In this document: positions 15,643 through 24,404 of the stretch, piece by piece
Layout of the letters: every line of letters begins with the position of its first letter
How positions within the stretch are numbered: position 1 is the stretch's first letter
Assembly (NCBI GenBank): GCA_016234935.1
Contig: JACRNL010000009.1
Location: 1-64,000, forward strand
Length of the DNA: 64,000 nt
Direction of reading: 5' to 3'
Origin: Deltaproteobacteria bacterium
GTDB taxonomy: Bacteria; Desulfobacterota; GWC2-55-46
The notes under the pieces: model-generated
What the model was told of the DNA's origin: nothing
Seen by the model: only the letters and a program-made list of their open reading frames with translations
Database searches by the model: none
Made by a program: the position numbers and the translations under genes

Positions 15643-16974
15643 TTACCCTGCCTTTACCGCAAGTTTCTCCTCTCTCCTTGACTTCGCCTTCCCGACCCGT
15701 ATCCACTGCACCAGCGGCCTTCTTGCCGGGCAGACATAAGAGCAGCAGCCGCACTCTATGCAGGCAAAGCCGCCCCATTCCTTGAATTCATTTATCATGC
15801 CCGTCCTGCCCTGATCGCCAAGCTTATAAGGCATAAGGCCCATTGGACAGGCCTCCACGCAGCGGGCGCATCTGATGCACGGGTTGTATTTCAAGGCCGC
15901 CGCGGCGTCCTGCGACAGCACAGTGATGCCGGAAGTGCCTTTCACGACAGGCACCGCGATGGTCGTCTGCGCGATGCCCATCATCGGGCCGCCGTTTAAG
16001 ACCTCGACCTCTTTGCTTGCGTCTTTAAGCCCGCCGCACTGGGCAATGACCTCTTCAAATGTGACGCCTAACCTGACCTTCAGGTTCTTAGGCTCCATTA
16101 TACCGTCCCCGCTTACGGTAACTACCCTTTCGATGAGCGGCTTTTTGTAATTGAGCGCTTCAAAGACCGCCACTGCCGTTCCGACGTTGTTTACGACGAC
16201 GCCGGCGTCAAGCGGGAGCTTGCCCAGCGGGACCTTTCTCCCAAGGGCGGCCTTGATGAGCATCTTCTCGGCCCCCTGCGGATACTTCGTCTCCAGAACG
16301 CATATCTTTATCGCGCTGTCCGCGCCTGCCGCCCTTTTAACGGCCTCCAGCGCGTCAGGCTTGTTGTCCTCAACGCCTACGATACCGTTTTGCGCGCCGA
16401 CCGCCTTCATCAAAGCCCTGAGGCCCCAGATGACCTTGTCTGGCTCTTCGGCCATTACCCTGTGGTCTGAACTAAGAAACGGCTCGCATTCGCAGCCGTT
16501 AAGAAGCACCGTGTCTATTGCCCTGCCCTTTGGCGGCGCGAGCTTGACGGACGTCGGGAATGCCGCGCCGCCCATGCCGACTATGCCCGCCTCGCGGACG
16601 GCCTCGCGTATGGCCTCAGGCGACAACGCGGCCAGGTCGGCCGTTCCAGTCCATTCCTTCACAGAGCTGTCGCCTTCGATGACTACTGACAATGCCTTCA
16701 TTCCGACAGGGGTCTGGTAAAAATCGACATCTTTTACCTTGCCGCTGATGCTCGCGTGCACAGGGGCGGAGACAAACGCCTTTACATCGCCTATCTTTTG
16801 CCCTTCCTCGACGATATCGCCTTTTTTAACGAGCGGCTCGCACGGAGTCCCGGCGTGCTGGCCAAGGGGAATTATGACGGTCTTTGGGTGCAAACCCTTC
16901 TCGACCCTCATGGATGCGGTCAATTCCTTGTAATAGGAAGGGTGAATGCCGCGTTCAAATGTCTTTAATCCCAT
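15643..16974 (-). CDS. rnfC: RnfC, NADH-binding subunit of the Rnf complex
   Basis: 443 residues. An N-terminal barrel-like domain (about 30-100) is followed by an NADH/FMN Rossmann part with 'GIVGMGGAAFPTSVKL' (about 131-146), an SLBB-like part, and two 4Fe-4S motifs 'CIRCARCVEACP' and 'CIECGCCSYVCP' near the C-terminus. It connects NAD to the Rnf electron path, which couples ferredoxin:NAD oxidoreduction to an ion gradient. First gene of the operon, behind a ZTP riboswitch and terminator; ATG 16974 with a modest AAGG site. Confidence 0.95.
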   Translation of the reverse strand: MGLKTFERGIHPSYYKELTASMRVEKGLHPKTVIIPLGQHAGTPCEPLVKKGDIVEEGQKIGDVKAFVSAPVHASISGKVKDVDFYQTPVGMKALSVVIEGDSSVKEWTGTADLAALSPEAIREAVREAGIVGMGGAAFPTSVKLAPPKGRAIDTVLLNGCECEPFLSSDHRVMAEEPDKVIWGLRALMKAVGAQNGIVGVEDNKPDALEAVKRAAGADSAIKICVLETKYPQGAEKMLIKAALGRKVPLGKLPLDAGVVVNNVGTAVAVFEALNYKKPLIERVVTVSGDGIMEPKNLKVRLGVTFEEVIAQCGGLKDASKEVEVLNGGPMMGIAQTTIAVPVVKGTSGITVLSQDAAAALKYNPCIRCARCVEACPMGLMPYKLGDQGRTGMINEFKEWGGFACIECGCCSYVCPARRPLVQWIRVGKAKSRREEKLAVKAG

Positions 16975-17019
16975 GGTTTTAAACCTTTATCATTGCATTG
17001 ACGGCTGAACGCTTAAACT

Positions 17020-17037
17020 AAAAAAGCCGCTGGACGC
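17020..17037 (-). terminator. Terminator 3' arm of the rnf riboswitch
   Basis: GCGTCCAGCGGC (17037-17026) is followed by six T residues (17025-17020). It can pair with GCCGTCTGGGC (17076-17066) inside the riboswitch's last conserved segment, so terminator formation would compete with the ligand-bound fold. This is the expected arrangement for a riboswitch that turns expression on with ligand. Confidence 0.8.
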
Positions 17038-17060
17038 ATAGATACCATTTTAATTCGGTA

Positions 17061-17141
17061 TGCTTGCCCAGACGGCCGGCCTTATTTAGAATGCATCCGT
17101 TCCCCGGTGGTTGCCACCTTGATTCCGTCAGTCGCGGATGC
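17061..17141 (-). ncRNA. ZTP (pfl) riboswitch upstream of rnfC
   Basis: Read on the minus strand: P1 arm GCATCCG (17141-17135) and CGACTGACGG, a P2 hairpin GTGG-CAA-CCAC, the conserved CCACCGGGGAACGG, the P1 partner CGGATGC (17099-17093), a short AU-rich linker, then GGCCGGCCGTCTGGGCA. These match the ZTP/pfl consensus elements in order: GACUG-CGG, ACCACCGGGGA, and CCGCCUGGGCA (one change, CCGUCUGGGCA). ACGG can pair with CCGU to form the pseudoknot. Ligand: the purine/folate intermediate ZTP (or ZMP). Position about 90 bases ahead of rnfC. Confidence 0.9.
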
Positions 17142-17242
17142 GTGACTTATGCAGTCTATGTGCAGTGACATGTTTTATATTATAAAAAAATATTTGTGTC
17201 AAGTCTTTCATGCGGGCTCTTGGCGGCAACCTGCCCCGGACA

Positions 17243-17848
17243 CTATGGCCGGCCTCGCTTCAGGCCTCCTTTTATCAGATAAAACATCGTTATAAACAAC
17301 CCCAGAAGCACCGGCGGCACGCTTAAGGCCACTATGGGAAGGATGGACTGGGCGGATGCGTCAAGGCCCATCGCGGTTGTCCGGTAGCCCATGACTATCC
17401 ACGCAAGCGGATAGACAAGACTGCCGATCCCGATACACGCGGACGCAAATGTCTTCACCATGTCAGGCGCCGTCAGGAAGGCAAGGACAAACGAAACTGC
17501 TATGGTAAGTATGCCAAGTCCCATTTCATGGATATGCCCGCGCGTCAGCCTTTCATGCGCCGCTTCCACAAGCGGGTCGTCATGGCTCATGTATTCGTGT
17601 GGGCGTTCAACCTTGACCTCTTTTTTGACGATAACCTTCGGCATGCCATGGCCGGAGTGATCTTGCGCATCCTCTAAAGAAGGACTGACGACGAACTTAG
17701 ACTCCAGGGCGGCCCTGGCGCTTTCCATCAGGGTTTTATGTATGCTTTCGTGTCCCGCGACGAGGTATATCGCCCAAAAGATGCCGAATATAAGACATAA
17801 AACGCCTAATATAAAGCCTATAACTACAGGCCGGACAGTTTCCTGCAT
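17243..17848 (-). CDS. Histidine-rich membrane protein, function unknown
   Basis: 201 residues. One membrane helix near the N-terminus (about 8-30), then an extramembrane segment of about 75 residues rich in histidine ('DHSGHGM', 'PHEYMSHDD', 'AAHERLTRGHIHEMG'), then three helices to the C-terminus. I do not recognise the family. The segment 'AHERLTRGHIHEMGLG' leading into a helix could be a heme or metal ligand region. The gene is divergent from the six-heme cytochrome at 18009, with about 160 bases between them, so a shared redox role is possible. ATG 17848 has AAGGGG upstream. Confidence 0.7.
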   Translation of the reverse strand: MQETVRPVVIGFILGVLCLIFGIFWAIYLVAGHESIHKTLMESARAALESKFVVSPSLEDAQDHSGHGMPKVIVKKEVKVERPHEYMSHDDPLVEAAHERLTRGHIHEMGLGILTIAVSFVLAFLTAPDMVKTFASACIGIGSLVYPLAWIVMGYRTTAMGLDASAQSILPIVALSVPPVLLGLFITMFYLIKGGLKRGRP

Positions 17849-17950
17849 ATTAACATTTCCCCTTGGACGGAAATATTTATTTTATCATAGTATAAACAGA
17901 ATACGATTATTAAATTAGAAAAAGGGGTTAAACCCCCTCAAAGGATTTCC

Positions 17951-17978
17951 TTGCCGTGCCTGTAAAAACTGTTATAAT
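17951..17978 (+). promoter_or_regulatory. Promoter of the hexaheme cytochrome gene
   Basis: TTGCCG (17951-17956) and TATAAT (17973-17978) are 16 bases apart on the plus strand, about 30 bases ahead of the ATG at 18009. A short palindrome AGGGGTTAAACCCCCTC (about 17927-17943) lies just upstream. Confidence 0.6.
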
Positions 17979-18008
17979 TTTTCATATCGCTGTAACACGG
18001 GGCATTCA

Positions 18009-19175
18009 ATGAAAAAAAGGGTTGAACCCTTTCAAAGGGCAATTTTACTAACATTAATCCTGATACTCTTTTTTGCCGGTTCATCCCTTGCCGCTCAAAG
18101 TTCATTCAGAACGGAGTTCATGCAGGCCAGAGAGGCAAACCGCTTCGAGGCCCTCATATCCATCGTCAAAAATAACAAAGACAACATCCCCGCGGAGGTA
18201 AAGTCCCTGCTGAAAGACGCCCTTTCGGGCGATAAGACCTTTTACGAAAGGATGCGGATAATAGACACCGCCAGCGCCCTAGCGTCCATGCATAAATACT
18301 GGAACGCCGGGGAGAAACCGCTTATCGAGGTTGAGGCCGTGCAAAAACAGCTCATCACGGCGGAAAACGAACGCCTCGCCGGCATTGAGAAGCTCGCACG
18401 GTATGAACGCTACCCCGGCAACGTGCTGATGAATGACAAAGAGGCGAACCTTTCAGCCAAGGGTCTCAGCCCTGTGGTCTTTTCGCACTGGTCTCACCGT
18501 CTTTTTTACGAGTGCAGGGCCTGCCACAACGGCCTTTTCAAGCCCGAACGCGGCACAAACGGCATTTCCCACGCCGCCCTGCGCGAAGGGAGGCTTTGCG
18601 GGGCTTGCCACAACGGCTCTATTGCCTTTGGCTCCAATGATACCTGCGAAAAGTGCCACAGCGCCTCAAAAAGTTCCAAAACAGGCCCGGTTGACCCGTC
18701 AGCGGATACCGACCTTTTAACCGTAAAACATACCGGCGACGGACTCGGCGCTGTCTGGGAGCCTGAAAAGCTCATAAACCGCGCCCTGCCGCTTGACAGG
18801 CTCGGCCTTGTAGATTGGATGGAGTTAAGAAAGAGCGGCGCATACGCGCCGCTTAAATCCCACAACAGGGCAGAGGCAGCAAACCAGGGGCGGGATAACG
18901 TCATAATATTCACCCCGCGGATGCCCGGCATAAACAGGGTCTCCTTCAGCCACGCCTCGCACACAAAAGAAATAGACTGCGCCACCTGCCACCCCTCGGT
19001 CTTTAAAGACGCCCTCGGGGCCAACAAAATAAGCATGGCAGAGATGCCGGACGGCAAGGCCTGCGGCTACTGCCACGGCAAAGTCGCCTTCAAATTCGCC
19101 GATTGCAAACGCTGCCACAGCCTCAGCCCCTTGAAGGGAGCTGAGCCCCAGGGCCCGAACATCCTGATGCGCTGA
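18009..19175 (+). CDS. Six-heme periplasmic cytochrome c (two triheme modules)
   Basis: 388 residues, secreted (hydrophobic signal about residues 11-29, cut near AAQ). Six CXXCH heme sites are at 169-173, 197-201, 213-217, 324-328, 352-356 and 366-370. They form two similar modules, each starting with an axial-ligand segment ('FSHWSH', 'FSHASH') followed by three sites, as in the c7-type triheme repeat of multiheme cytochromes. Residues 30-150 are a helical domain without heme. The start is odd: codons 4-13 are a copy of the dispersed palindrome (18018-18039), and another copy (19122-19149) makes the last residues after the final heme. Likely an electron carrier to outer-surface acceptors. 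Confidence 0.92.
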   Translation: MKKRVEPFQRAILLTLILILFFAGSSLAAQSSFRTEFMQAREANRFEALISIVKNNKDNIPAEVKSLLKDALSGDKTFYERMRIIDTASALASMHKYWNAGEKPLIEVEAVQKQLITAENERLAGIEKLARYERYPGNVLMNDKEANLSAKGLSPVVFSHWSHRLFYECRACHNGLFKPERGTNGISHAALREGRLCGACHNGSIAFGSNDTCEKCHSASKSSKTGPVDPSADTDLLTVKHTGDGLGAVWEPEKLINRALPLDRLGLVDWMELRKSGAYAPLKSHNRAEAANQGRDNVIIFTPRMPGINRVSFSHASHTKEIDCATCHPSVFKDALGANKISMAEMPDGKACGYCHGKVAFKFADCKRCHSLSPLKGAEPQGPNILMR

Positions 19176-19193
19176 AAGGAAGTCTTTGGCAGT

Positions 19194-21107
19194 CTAAAGT
19201 TCCCCCTTCAGTCTCATGTGATTTATCACCGCCGTTATTTCGCCGTAACTGTAATTATCGCCGAGACCGCGCTTTATCGGGCCGGGATAGTTCGGGCCGT
19301 TTTTTTTGACGGCGTTTGCAATGACCGGAATTTTTTCAGGCGGCACCAGTTCATTCACGCCGACGAGACCTGCGCCGATGTAATGGGCAAGATGGCCCAT
19401 TACGGTATCTGGCTTCAGGCCGCGCTCCGCGGCGATGTTCGTGATGCTTTTCCCAGCCCTGTAAAGCCCTAACGACAGCTCTTTCGTGCCGGCCTTTTCT
19501 TTTATTTCCTCACGCGAGCGTTTCCGGCGCCTGGGCTGTTTAAGATGGATGCGCGTGGCAAGGCTGTTTTTCACGCAATAGGCGCGGACGGCCTCAAGAA
19601 AGACGCCGCCGTATTTTTCAAGCTTCACCTCGCCGAAGCCGGAGATGGCGGCAATATCCGCGAGCTCCTGCGGCAGGTAGCTTGACAGTTCGACTAAAGT
19701 GGAGTCGCCGAATATGATATAGGCCGGAACGCCTGCCTCGTCGGCAATGGCTTTTCTCAGCCTTTTAAGCTCCGCGAACAAATCCCTCTCAAAATCCGCG
19801 CCTTCCTCCCCTTGAAGGGGCTGAGCCCCCTCAGGGGGTTCAACCCCGGCCTCAGGCCGCGTCTCATGTTTTATGGCCGGTCTTGCCGGAACTTCTTCAT
19901 GAACGCCGAGGCATATGTCGCACGAATTGCATCTGTCCCCGAACGCCTCTCCGAAGTAGTTCATCAGACGCTTTCTCCGGCAGACCGTTCCCTCGCAGAG
20001 CCTTGCCATCTGATCCAGTTTTTTTTGCATTATCAAAGACCGCTGAGGGTTGCCTTCGATCTTCACGAAAGACTTGAGCTTCATCACGTCGCCGCGGCTG
20101 AAAAACAGTATCGCGTCGCTTTTAAGGCCGTCGCGCCCCGCCCTGCCGGTCTCCTGATAGTAGCTCTCGATATTCTTAGGAAGGTCGCAGTGCATCACGT
20201 AGCGCACGTTTGATTTGTCAATGCCCATGCCGAAGGCGATGGTCGCGACGATTATCTTTATCTCGTCTCTCTGGAACATCTCCTGATGCCGGGCGCGCGT
20301 CCCGGCGTCGAGGCCGGCATGGTAGGGGATTGCTGAAAAACCGTCAGACCGGAGCCTTTCGGCAATGCCGTCAACGGACCTCCTGCTGAGGGCGTAGATA
20401 ATGCCGCTGTCATCCCTGTGCCTGTCAATATACCCGGCCACGGCGCCGTAAACGCCGCGCTTTGGGCGGATATGATAATGGATGTTGGCCCGGTTAAAGC
20501 TGGAAATAAAGGTCAGCGCGCCTTTAAGCCCCAGTTTGGCGGTGATGTCGCCTCTGGTGACCGCGTCCGCGCTCGCGGTAAGGGCGACGACAGGCACACC
20601 GGGAAAATTTGCTTTAAGCGCGGCAAGCGCTAAATACTCAGGCCGGAAGTCGTGCCCCCAGTGGGATATGCAGTGCGCCTCGTCAACCGCAAAGAGCGAC
20701 ACGGGTTGTCCCTTCATGAACTCGATAAAGCGCCCCTCCCCTGACATAATACGTTCCGGGGCAACGTAGAGGAGCTTTAACTCGCCAAGCCTCAGACGCC
20801 TGAAGACCTCCCTCTGCCCTGCCTCGGTCAAAGACGAATTCAGAAAGGCCGCGGGTATACCGCTGACGGTGAGCGCGTCGACCTGGTCTTTCATCAGGGC
20901 GATGAGCGGCGAGATGACGACCGTAATGCCGCCGAGCATCAAGGCTGGTATCTGATAGCAGACCGACTTCCCGCCGCCCGTGGGCATAACGGCAAGGACG
21001 TCGCGTCTCTCAAGGACGGCGTTTATGACCGCCTCCTGCTCGAGGCGGAAGGACGCGTATCCAAACTGTTTTTTTAAAACGTCAATGGGGCGCGCGGCGC
21101 CGGTCAT
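19194..21107 (-). CDS. recQ: RecQ-family ATP-dependent DNA helicase
   Basis: 637 residues from the ATG at 21107, which overlaps the stop of the selenoprotein gene (ATGA) and has GAAGGA upstream; an in-frame start at 21140 is less likely. Helicase motifs: 'MPTGGGKSVCYQ', 'DEAHCISHWGHDFR', 'QETGRAGRDG'. The zinc region (CEGTVCRRKRLMNYFGE, then CNSCDIC) follows, then an HRDC domain (about 440-510) and a C-terminal helix-turn-helix extension ending at 637. Oddity: residues about 420-433 (VEPPEGAQPLQG) are encoded by a repeat palindrome (19808-19847) in the linker before HRDC. Confidence 0.95.
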   Translation of the reverse strand: MTGAARPIDVLKKQFGYASFRLEQEAVINAVLERRDVLAVMPTGGGKSVCYQIPALMLGGITVVISPLIALMKDQVDALTVSGIPAAFLNSSLTEAGQREVFRRLRLGELKLLYVAPERIMSGEGRFIEFMKGQPVSLFAVDEAHCISHWGHDFRPEYLALAALKANFPGVPVVALTASADAVTRGDITAKLGLKGALTFISSFNRANIHYHIRPKRGVYGAVAGYIDRHRDDSGIIYALSRRSVDGIAERLRSDGFSAIPYHAGLDAGTRARHQEMFQRDEIKIIVATIAFGMGIDKSNVRYVMHCDLPKNIESYYQETGRAGRDGLKSDAILFFSRGDVMKLKSFVKIEGNPQRSLIMQKKLDQMARLCEGTVCRRKRLMNYFGEAFGDRCNSCDICLGVHEEVPARPAIKHETRPEAGVEPPEGAQPLQGEEGADFERDLFAELKRLRKAIADEAGVPAYIIFGDSTLVELSSYLPQELADIAAISGFGEVKLEKYGGVFLEAVRAYCVKNSLATRIHLKQPRRRKRSREEIKEKAGTKELSLGLYRAGKSITNIAAERGLKPDTVMGHLAHYIGAGLVGVNELVPPEKIPVIANAVKKNGPNYPGPIKRGLGDNYSYGEITAVINHMRLKGEL

Positions 21108-21907
21108 ATTATTTCCTTCAAATCCTCTACCATCTTCCATCTGAACGGCAGGTCTATTATAGTCCCGGGTTCTTTTATTGTCTCAAGAGCCTTAAAGGCG
21201 CTTTTTATCACGGCCATCTGGATGTCTACCTTAAACGGCTCGCCGAGGGGGTGGCCCATGGGCCAGTCCAGGAAGACCGCGCGCGGGGGCCTGACCTCCT
21301 CCGTGAACCTTCTCTGTATTGACACGCTCACGGTGGGGATGCCAGCCTTTTCTATCTCTCTCTGTATCAGTCCCACGGACCGATTGCAGATGCCTCAGCC
21401 GGGAGTCAGCAGCACCGCGTCGGCATTTTCCTTTTTGAGCCGCGCCGCAACCTCAGGGGCGCTCTTTTTAATCAGGGTGTCGACATGCCTGCCGGTGATA
21501 TGACCCATAAAACCGTAGTTCACCTTTGCCGCGGCCTTTATTACGCCTGCCCTTTCCATCTCCATCAAACGGCCCACGGGAAAGACGATATTTAAATCCC
21601 TGTCCGCGTCTGCGTGGTCGTAATAATCGTGAGTGATTTTGTAATCGTGCGAAGGCGTTGCGGAAGGAAGCTCCCTGAACGACGGGTCGCCGTCAGGGTC
21701 TTTCATATCAAACAACGGCTGATCCTTAAGGTGAACCCCTGCGGTGGTTACGATGGCAATGATGGATTCATTCAGCGGTTTTTGAAAAGGCGCCCAAGGG
21801 ATGCCGACGACATTGACAGGCGATACCTTGGCAAAGGCCCTGCCGATGAGCTTTGGAAATCGCGTAAACAGTTTGGCAAGGAGTATGTTTTTAAATCTGC
21901 CCATCAT
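21104..21907 (-). CDS. GrdB-family selenoprotein (UGA read as selenocysteine)
   Basis: Two frames, 21907-21398 and 21394-21104, are in the same register and separated only by TGA at 21397-21395. Reading it as selenocysteine (residue 171) gives a 267-residue protein with '...AVLLTPG-U-GICNRSVGLIQREIE...', matching the UxxC region of the glycine/sarcosine/betaine reductase B family. Just after the TGA, CGGTCC-GTG-GGACTG (21382-21368) folds into a hairpin whose loop starts 18 bases from the UGA, as bacterial SECIS elements require. The N-terminal domain 'HLKDQPLFDMKDPDGDPSFREL' also fits. Stand-alone, without GrdA/C/D, so its substrate is unknown. Start ATG 21907 (or 21904). Confidence 0.85.
21368..21397 (-). 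promoter_or_regulatory. bSECIS-like hairpin after the in-frame UGA
   Basis: AUCGGUCC pairs with GGACUGAU (eight base pairs, one G-U), with a GUG loop. Distance from the UGA to the loop is 18 bases, inside the range described for bacterial SECIS elements. Confidence 0.7.
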
Positions 21908-21979
21908 CAATTAATAGCACAGTAACGGGCTAAAAGGGGAAATTTGATAAGCGCGGTCAGACCATTGCCGGCAAAAAAA

Positions 21980-24067
21980 CTATCTGCCTTTTTTAATGGA
22001 CGCGGCCTTTTCAAAATTCGCGCGCGCGTCGTCTTTTCTGCCGAGTTTTGAATACGCCTCGCCGAGAGAATTGTAAACCGCCGGGTTTGAGGGATTAATG
22101 GACGCCGCCTTTTCAAAATCCAGGGCGGCCAGACGGTAATCGCCGGCCTTAAGGTGCGCCCGGCCGCGGTTGCTGTAAGCCCTTTCAAACATCGGGTCAA
22201 GCTCGATAGCCCTGTCGAAGTCCTTCACTGCCTCGCCGTATCTTCCCGTCTGTCCAAAAGCTATCCCCCGGTCATTGAATGCCCCCTTGGCCACGTCCAC
22301 CGTAACATACGGGCCAGCCCCGGCAACTGCTGAATAGTCAGCTATGGCTCTGGCGTAATCGCCAAGGGCAAGGTATGCCTGTCCCCTGTTGTAATAGGCC
22401 GATATCTCGCCGGGATCGAGCGCAACTGCGGCTGTATAATCCTTTACCGCAAGGCCGAGCTCCCCGCGCGCGGCGTACATGATGCCGCGGTGAAGATACG
22501 CCTCGGCATATTTGGGGTTCAATTCAATGGCCTTGTTCATATCGGCAAATGCCTCGCCCAGCCTGCCGTCTTGAAAGAAAATCGCCGCGCGGTTATTGTA
22601 GGCCTTGGCGTTTTTACGGTCAATGTCTATGGCGGCGTTCACGTCCTTAAGCGCCTTCTTCATGTCGCCTAACTTGAAGTATTCAGCCGCGCGGTTCGAA
22701 TAGGCCAGAGAAGCCTTGCCGGGATACAGCAATATCTGATGAGACCACAGGGTAAGGGAACTCTGCCATATTCCCTCCTGCCATACCGTCAGGACAGAGA
22801 GGGAAGAAATCACGAAAACGGCAAAGACAGCGGCAACGGCTTTAATCCGCTTGTCATGCGTTTCAATAATCCGCCCGGCCAGAACCCCTGCAAGAATGAA
22901 CAGGCTCACCGAAGGCAGATACATGTAGCGGTCCGCGGCCCCCTGACTGCCGACCTGCATTATTCCCGATACAGGCGCGAGCGTAACCGCGTAATAGATC
23001 CATGCGGCGGAAAAACCCGCGCTCCTTTTAAAGGTGAATATGCAAACGCAAAACACACTGAAAAGCGCCAATAAAGCTACCACTAATCCGAAATTGAAAA
23101 TTTCCGCATTAGATGCAGGCATCGGATAGACCGGGGCGAGATTAAACGGCAAGGCTAACTTGTACAGGTAGAACGCGTATCCCCTCGCCGCCACGCCAAG
23201 CCGCGGGACAATGCCTATCGTGATGTTTATAGCCTCGACCTTTGACTGCGCCCAGAGGGTCAAAACAGCCGACAAAACACTGATAAGCAAAAACGGTATC
23301 TTCTCTATCAGCGCCTTTTTAACCTCTTTAAAGGGGTTGAACCCCCTCAGCCTGTTTGCCGCGTCATTAAACCTGCCGCAAGGGTAGATGTCCAAAATCA
23401 GAAGCACGAACGGCAGGGTGACTGCCATTGGTTTGCTGAGTATGGCGAGCAAGGCAAAAACAAATGACAGGAGATAATACTGTTTTTTAAGGACGGAAGG
23501 CCCTGACGCGTATCCGATATAAAAAAACGCGCTCAAAAGAAAGAAAAAGGCGCAGAGCAGGTCTTTTGTCTCGGATATCCATGCGACCGATTCCACGTGA
23601 ATGGGATGTATCCCGAACAAAAGCGACGCTATAAAACCCGCCGCAAGGATGCCCGTGCCCGTCTGCAGCGCGTCAGCGTCCGAAGCGGGCTTGCCAGCCC
23701 TGCGCGCAACCTGAAGGAGCCTGACGGCAAGGAAAAAAACAAGCATCGTGTTCAGGGCGTGTAAAATAATGTTGACAAGGATGTAGCCAAAGGGTTTTGC
23801 GCCCCAGAATGAATACTCAAGCCCGTAGGTGATTACGGTCAGAGGGTGCCAGTTGCCGTTGAACTCGGAGGTAAAGGCCCATTTGATGGAATCAACGCCA
23901 AAGGCGCGGATGTGCGGGTTGTCGTAAATAAGAAAATCGTCCCAGTTGACGAACCCGTGGTTGAGGCTTGGGAGGTATATCAGCAGGGTAAATAACGACG
24001 CAATACCGGCAAGCAGGATATGCCTTGCGTAAGATTTGCTTCTAAGTGTTCCGTTTGTATCCGGCAT
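21980..24067 (-). CDS. Multi-span membrane protein with C-terminal TPR repeats
   Basis: 695 residues. The first 440 residues contain about ten to twelve membrane helices and early family signatures 'HGFVNWDDFLIYDNPHI' and 'WHPLTVITYGLEY', as in TMTC/PMT-like proteins (DUF1736 type), often proposed to be glycosyltransferases. From about residue 455 there are about six tetratricopeptide repeats. Residues about 239-246 (GFNPFKEV) come from a repeat palindrome (23331-23350). It is downstream of pilA, as TPR/glycosyltransferase genes often are, so action on pilin or another surface protein is possible. ATG 24067, AAGGCGG site. Confidence 0.75.
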   Translation of the reverse strand: MPDTNGTLRSKSYARHILLAGIASLFTLLIYLPSLNHGFVNWDDFLIYDNPHIRAFGVDSIKWAFTSEFNGNWHPLTVITYGLEYSFWGAKPFGYILVNIILHALNTMLVFFLAVRLLQVARRAGKPASDADALQTGTGILAAGFIASLLFGIHPIHVESVAWISETKDLLCAFFFLLSAFFYIGYASGPSVLKKQYYLLSFVFALLAILSKPMAVTLPFVLLILDIYPCGRFNDAANRLRGFNPFKEVKKALIEKIPFLLISVLSAVLTLWAQSKVEAINITIGIVPRLGVAARGYAFYLYKLALPFNLAPVYPMPASNAEIFNFGLVVALLALFSVFCVCIFTFKRSAGFSAAWIYYAVTLAPVSGIMQVGSQGAADRYMYLPSVSLFILAGVLAGRIIETHDKRIKAVAAVFAVFVISSLSVLTVWQEGIWQSSLTLWSHQILLYPGKASLAYSNRAAEYFKLGDMKKALKDVNAAIDIDRKNAKAYNNRAAIFFQDGRLGEAFADMNKAIELNPKYAEAYLHRGIMYAARGELGLAVKDYTAAVALDPGEISAYYNRGQAYLALGDYARAIADYSAVAGAGPYVTVDVAKGAFNDRGIAFGQTGRYGEAVKDFDRAIELDPMFERAYSNRGRAHLKAGDYRLAALDFEKAASINPSNPAVYNSLGEAYSKLGRKDDARANFEKAASIKKGR

Positions 24068-24138
24068 GCTTCCGCCTTTCTTTTTTCCGTCATTCTTAGC
24101 TTAAAACACGCGATGGCAGGCCAGAATACTACCGTCTA

Positions 24139-24304
24139 CTTTCACCCCCACCCTACCCTCCCCCATCAAGGGGGAGGAAGAATGGCGGGCTTTGAATCTT
24201 TTTTTCTCCTCTCCCCTCGCGGGAGAGGGTAGGGTGAGGGGGGCTGAACCCCTTCAAGGGGCTTTTTTCACCCCCACCCTACCCTCCCCCGTCAAGGGGG
24301 AGGA
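24139..24304. repeat. Compound 97-bp repeat plus a half copy downstream of pilA
   Basis: A complete copy at 24208-24304, preceded by the right half of another (24139-24181, CACCCCCACCCTACCCTCC...). The half copies suggest recombination between tandem units. No gene in 24068-24404. Confidence 0.8.
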
Positions 24305-24341
24305 ATAAAAAAACAGCAGCATCCGCCCTCTGCGAAATAAG

Positions 24342-24370
24342 AAAAAGGGAGGGCAGAGCCCTCCCTTTTT
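24342..24370. terminator. Perfect palindromic terminator after pilA
   Basis: AAAAAGGGAGGGC and GCCCTCCCTTTTT form a perfect hairpin with a three-base loop and oligo-T on both strands, so it can act in both directions. It is 35 bases after the pilA stop. Confidence 0.9.
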
Positions 24371-24404
24371 CAACAAAGCCATTCAATGCCAAGCTATCCT
24401 TAAA

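Noticed and set aside
15516-15785. Plus-strand ORF in the rnfC-rnfD gap
   Set aside because: It begins in repeat DNA and runs antisense into rnfC; no protein features.
21377-21397. A nonsense mutation splitting a GrdB-like gene into two
   Set aside because: The TGA is exactly at the Sec position of the family, is followed by a SECIS-like hairpin, and both halves are well conserved; selenocysteine explains it better.
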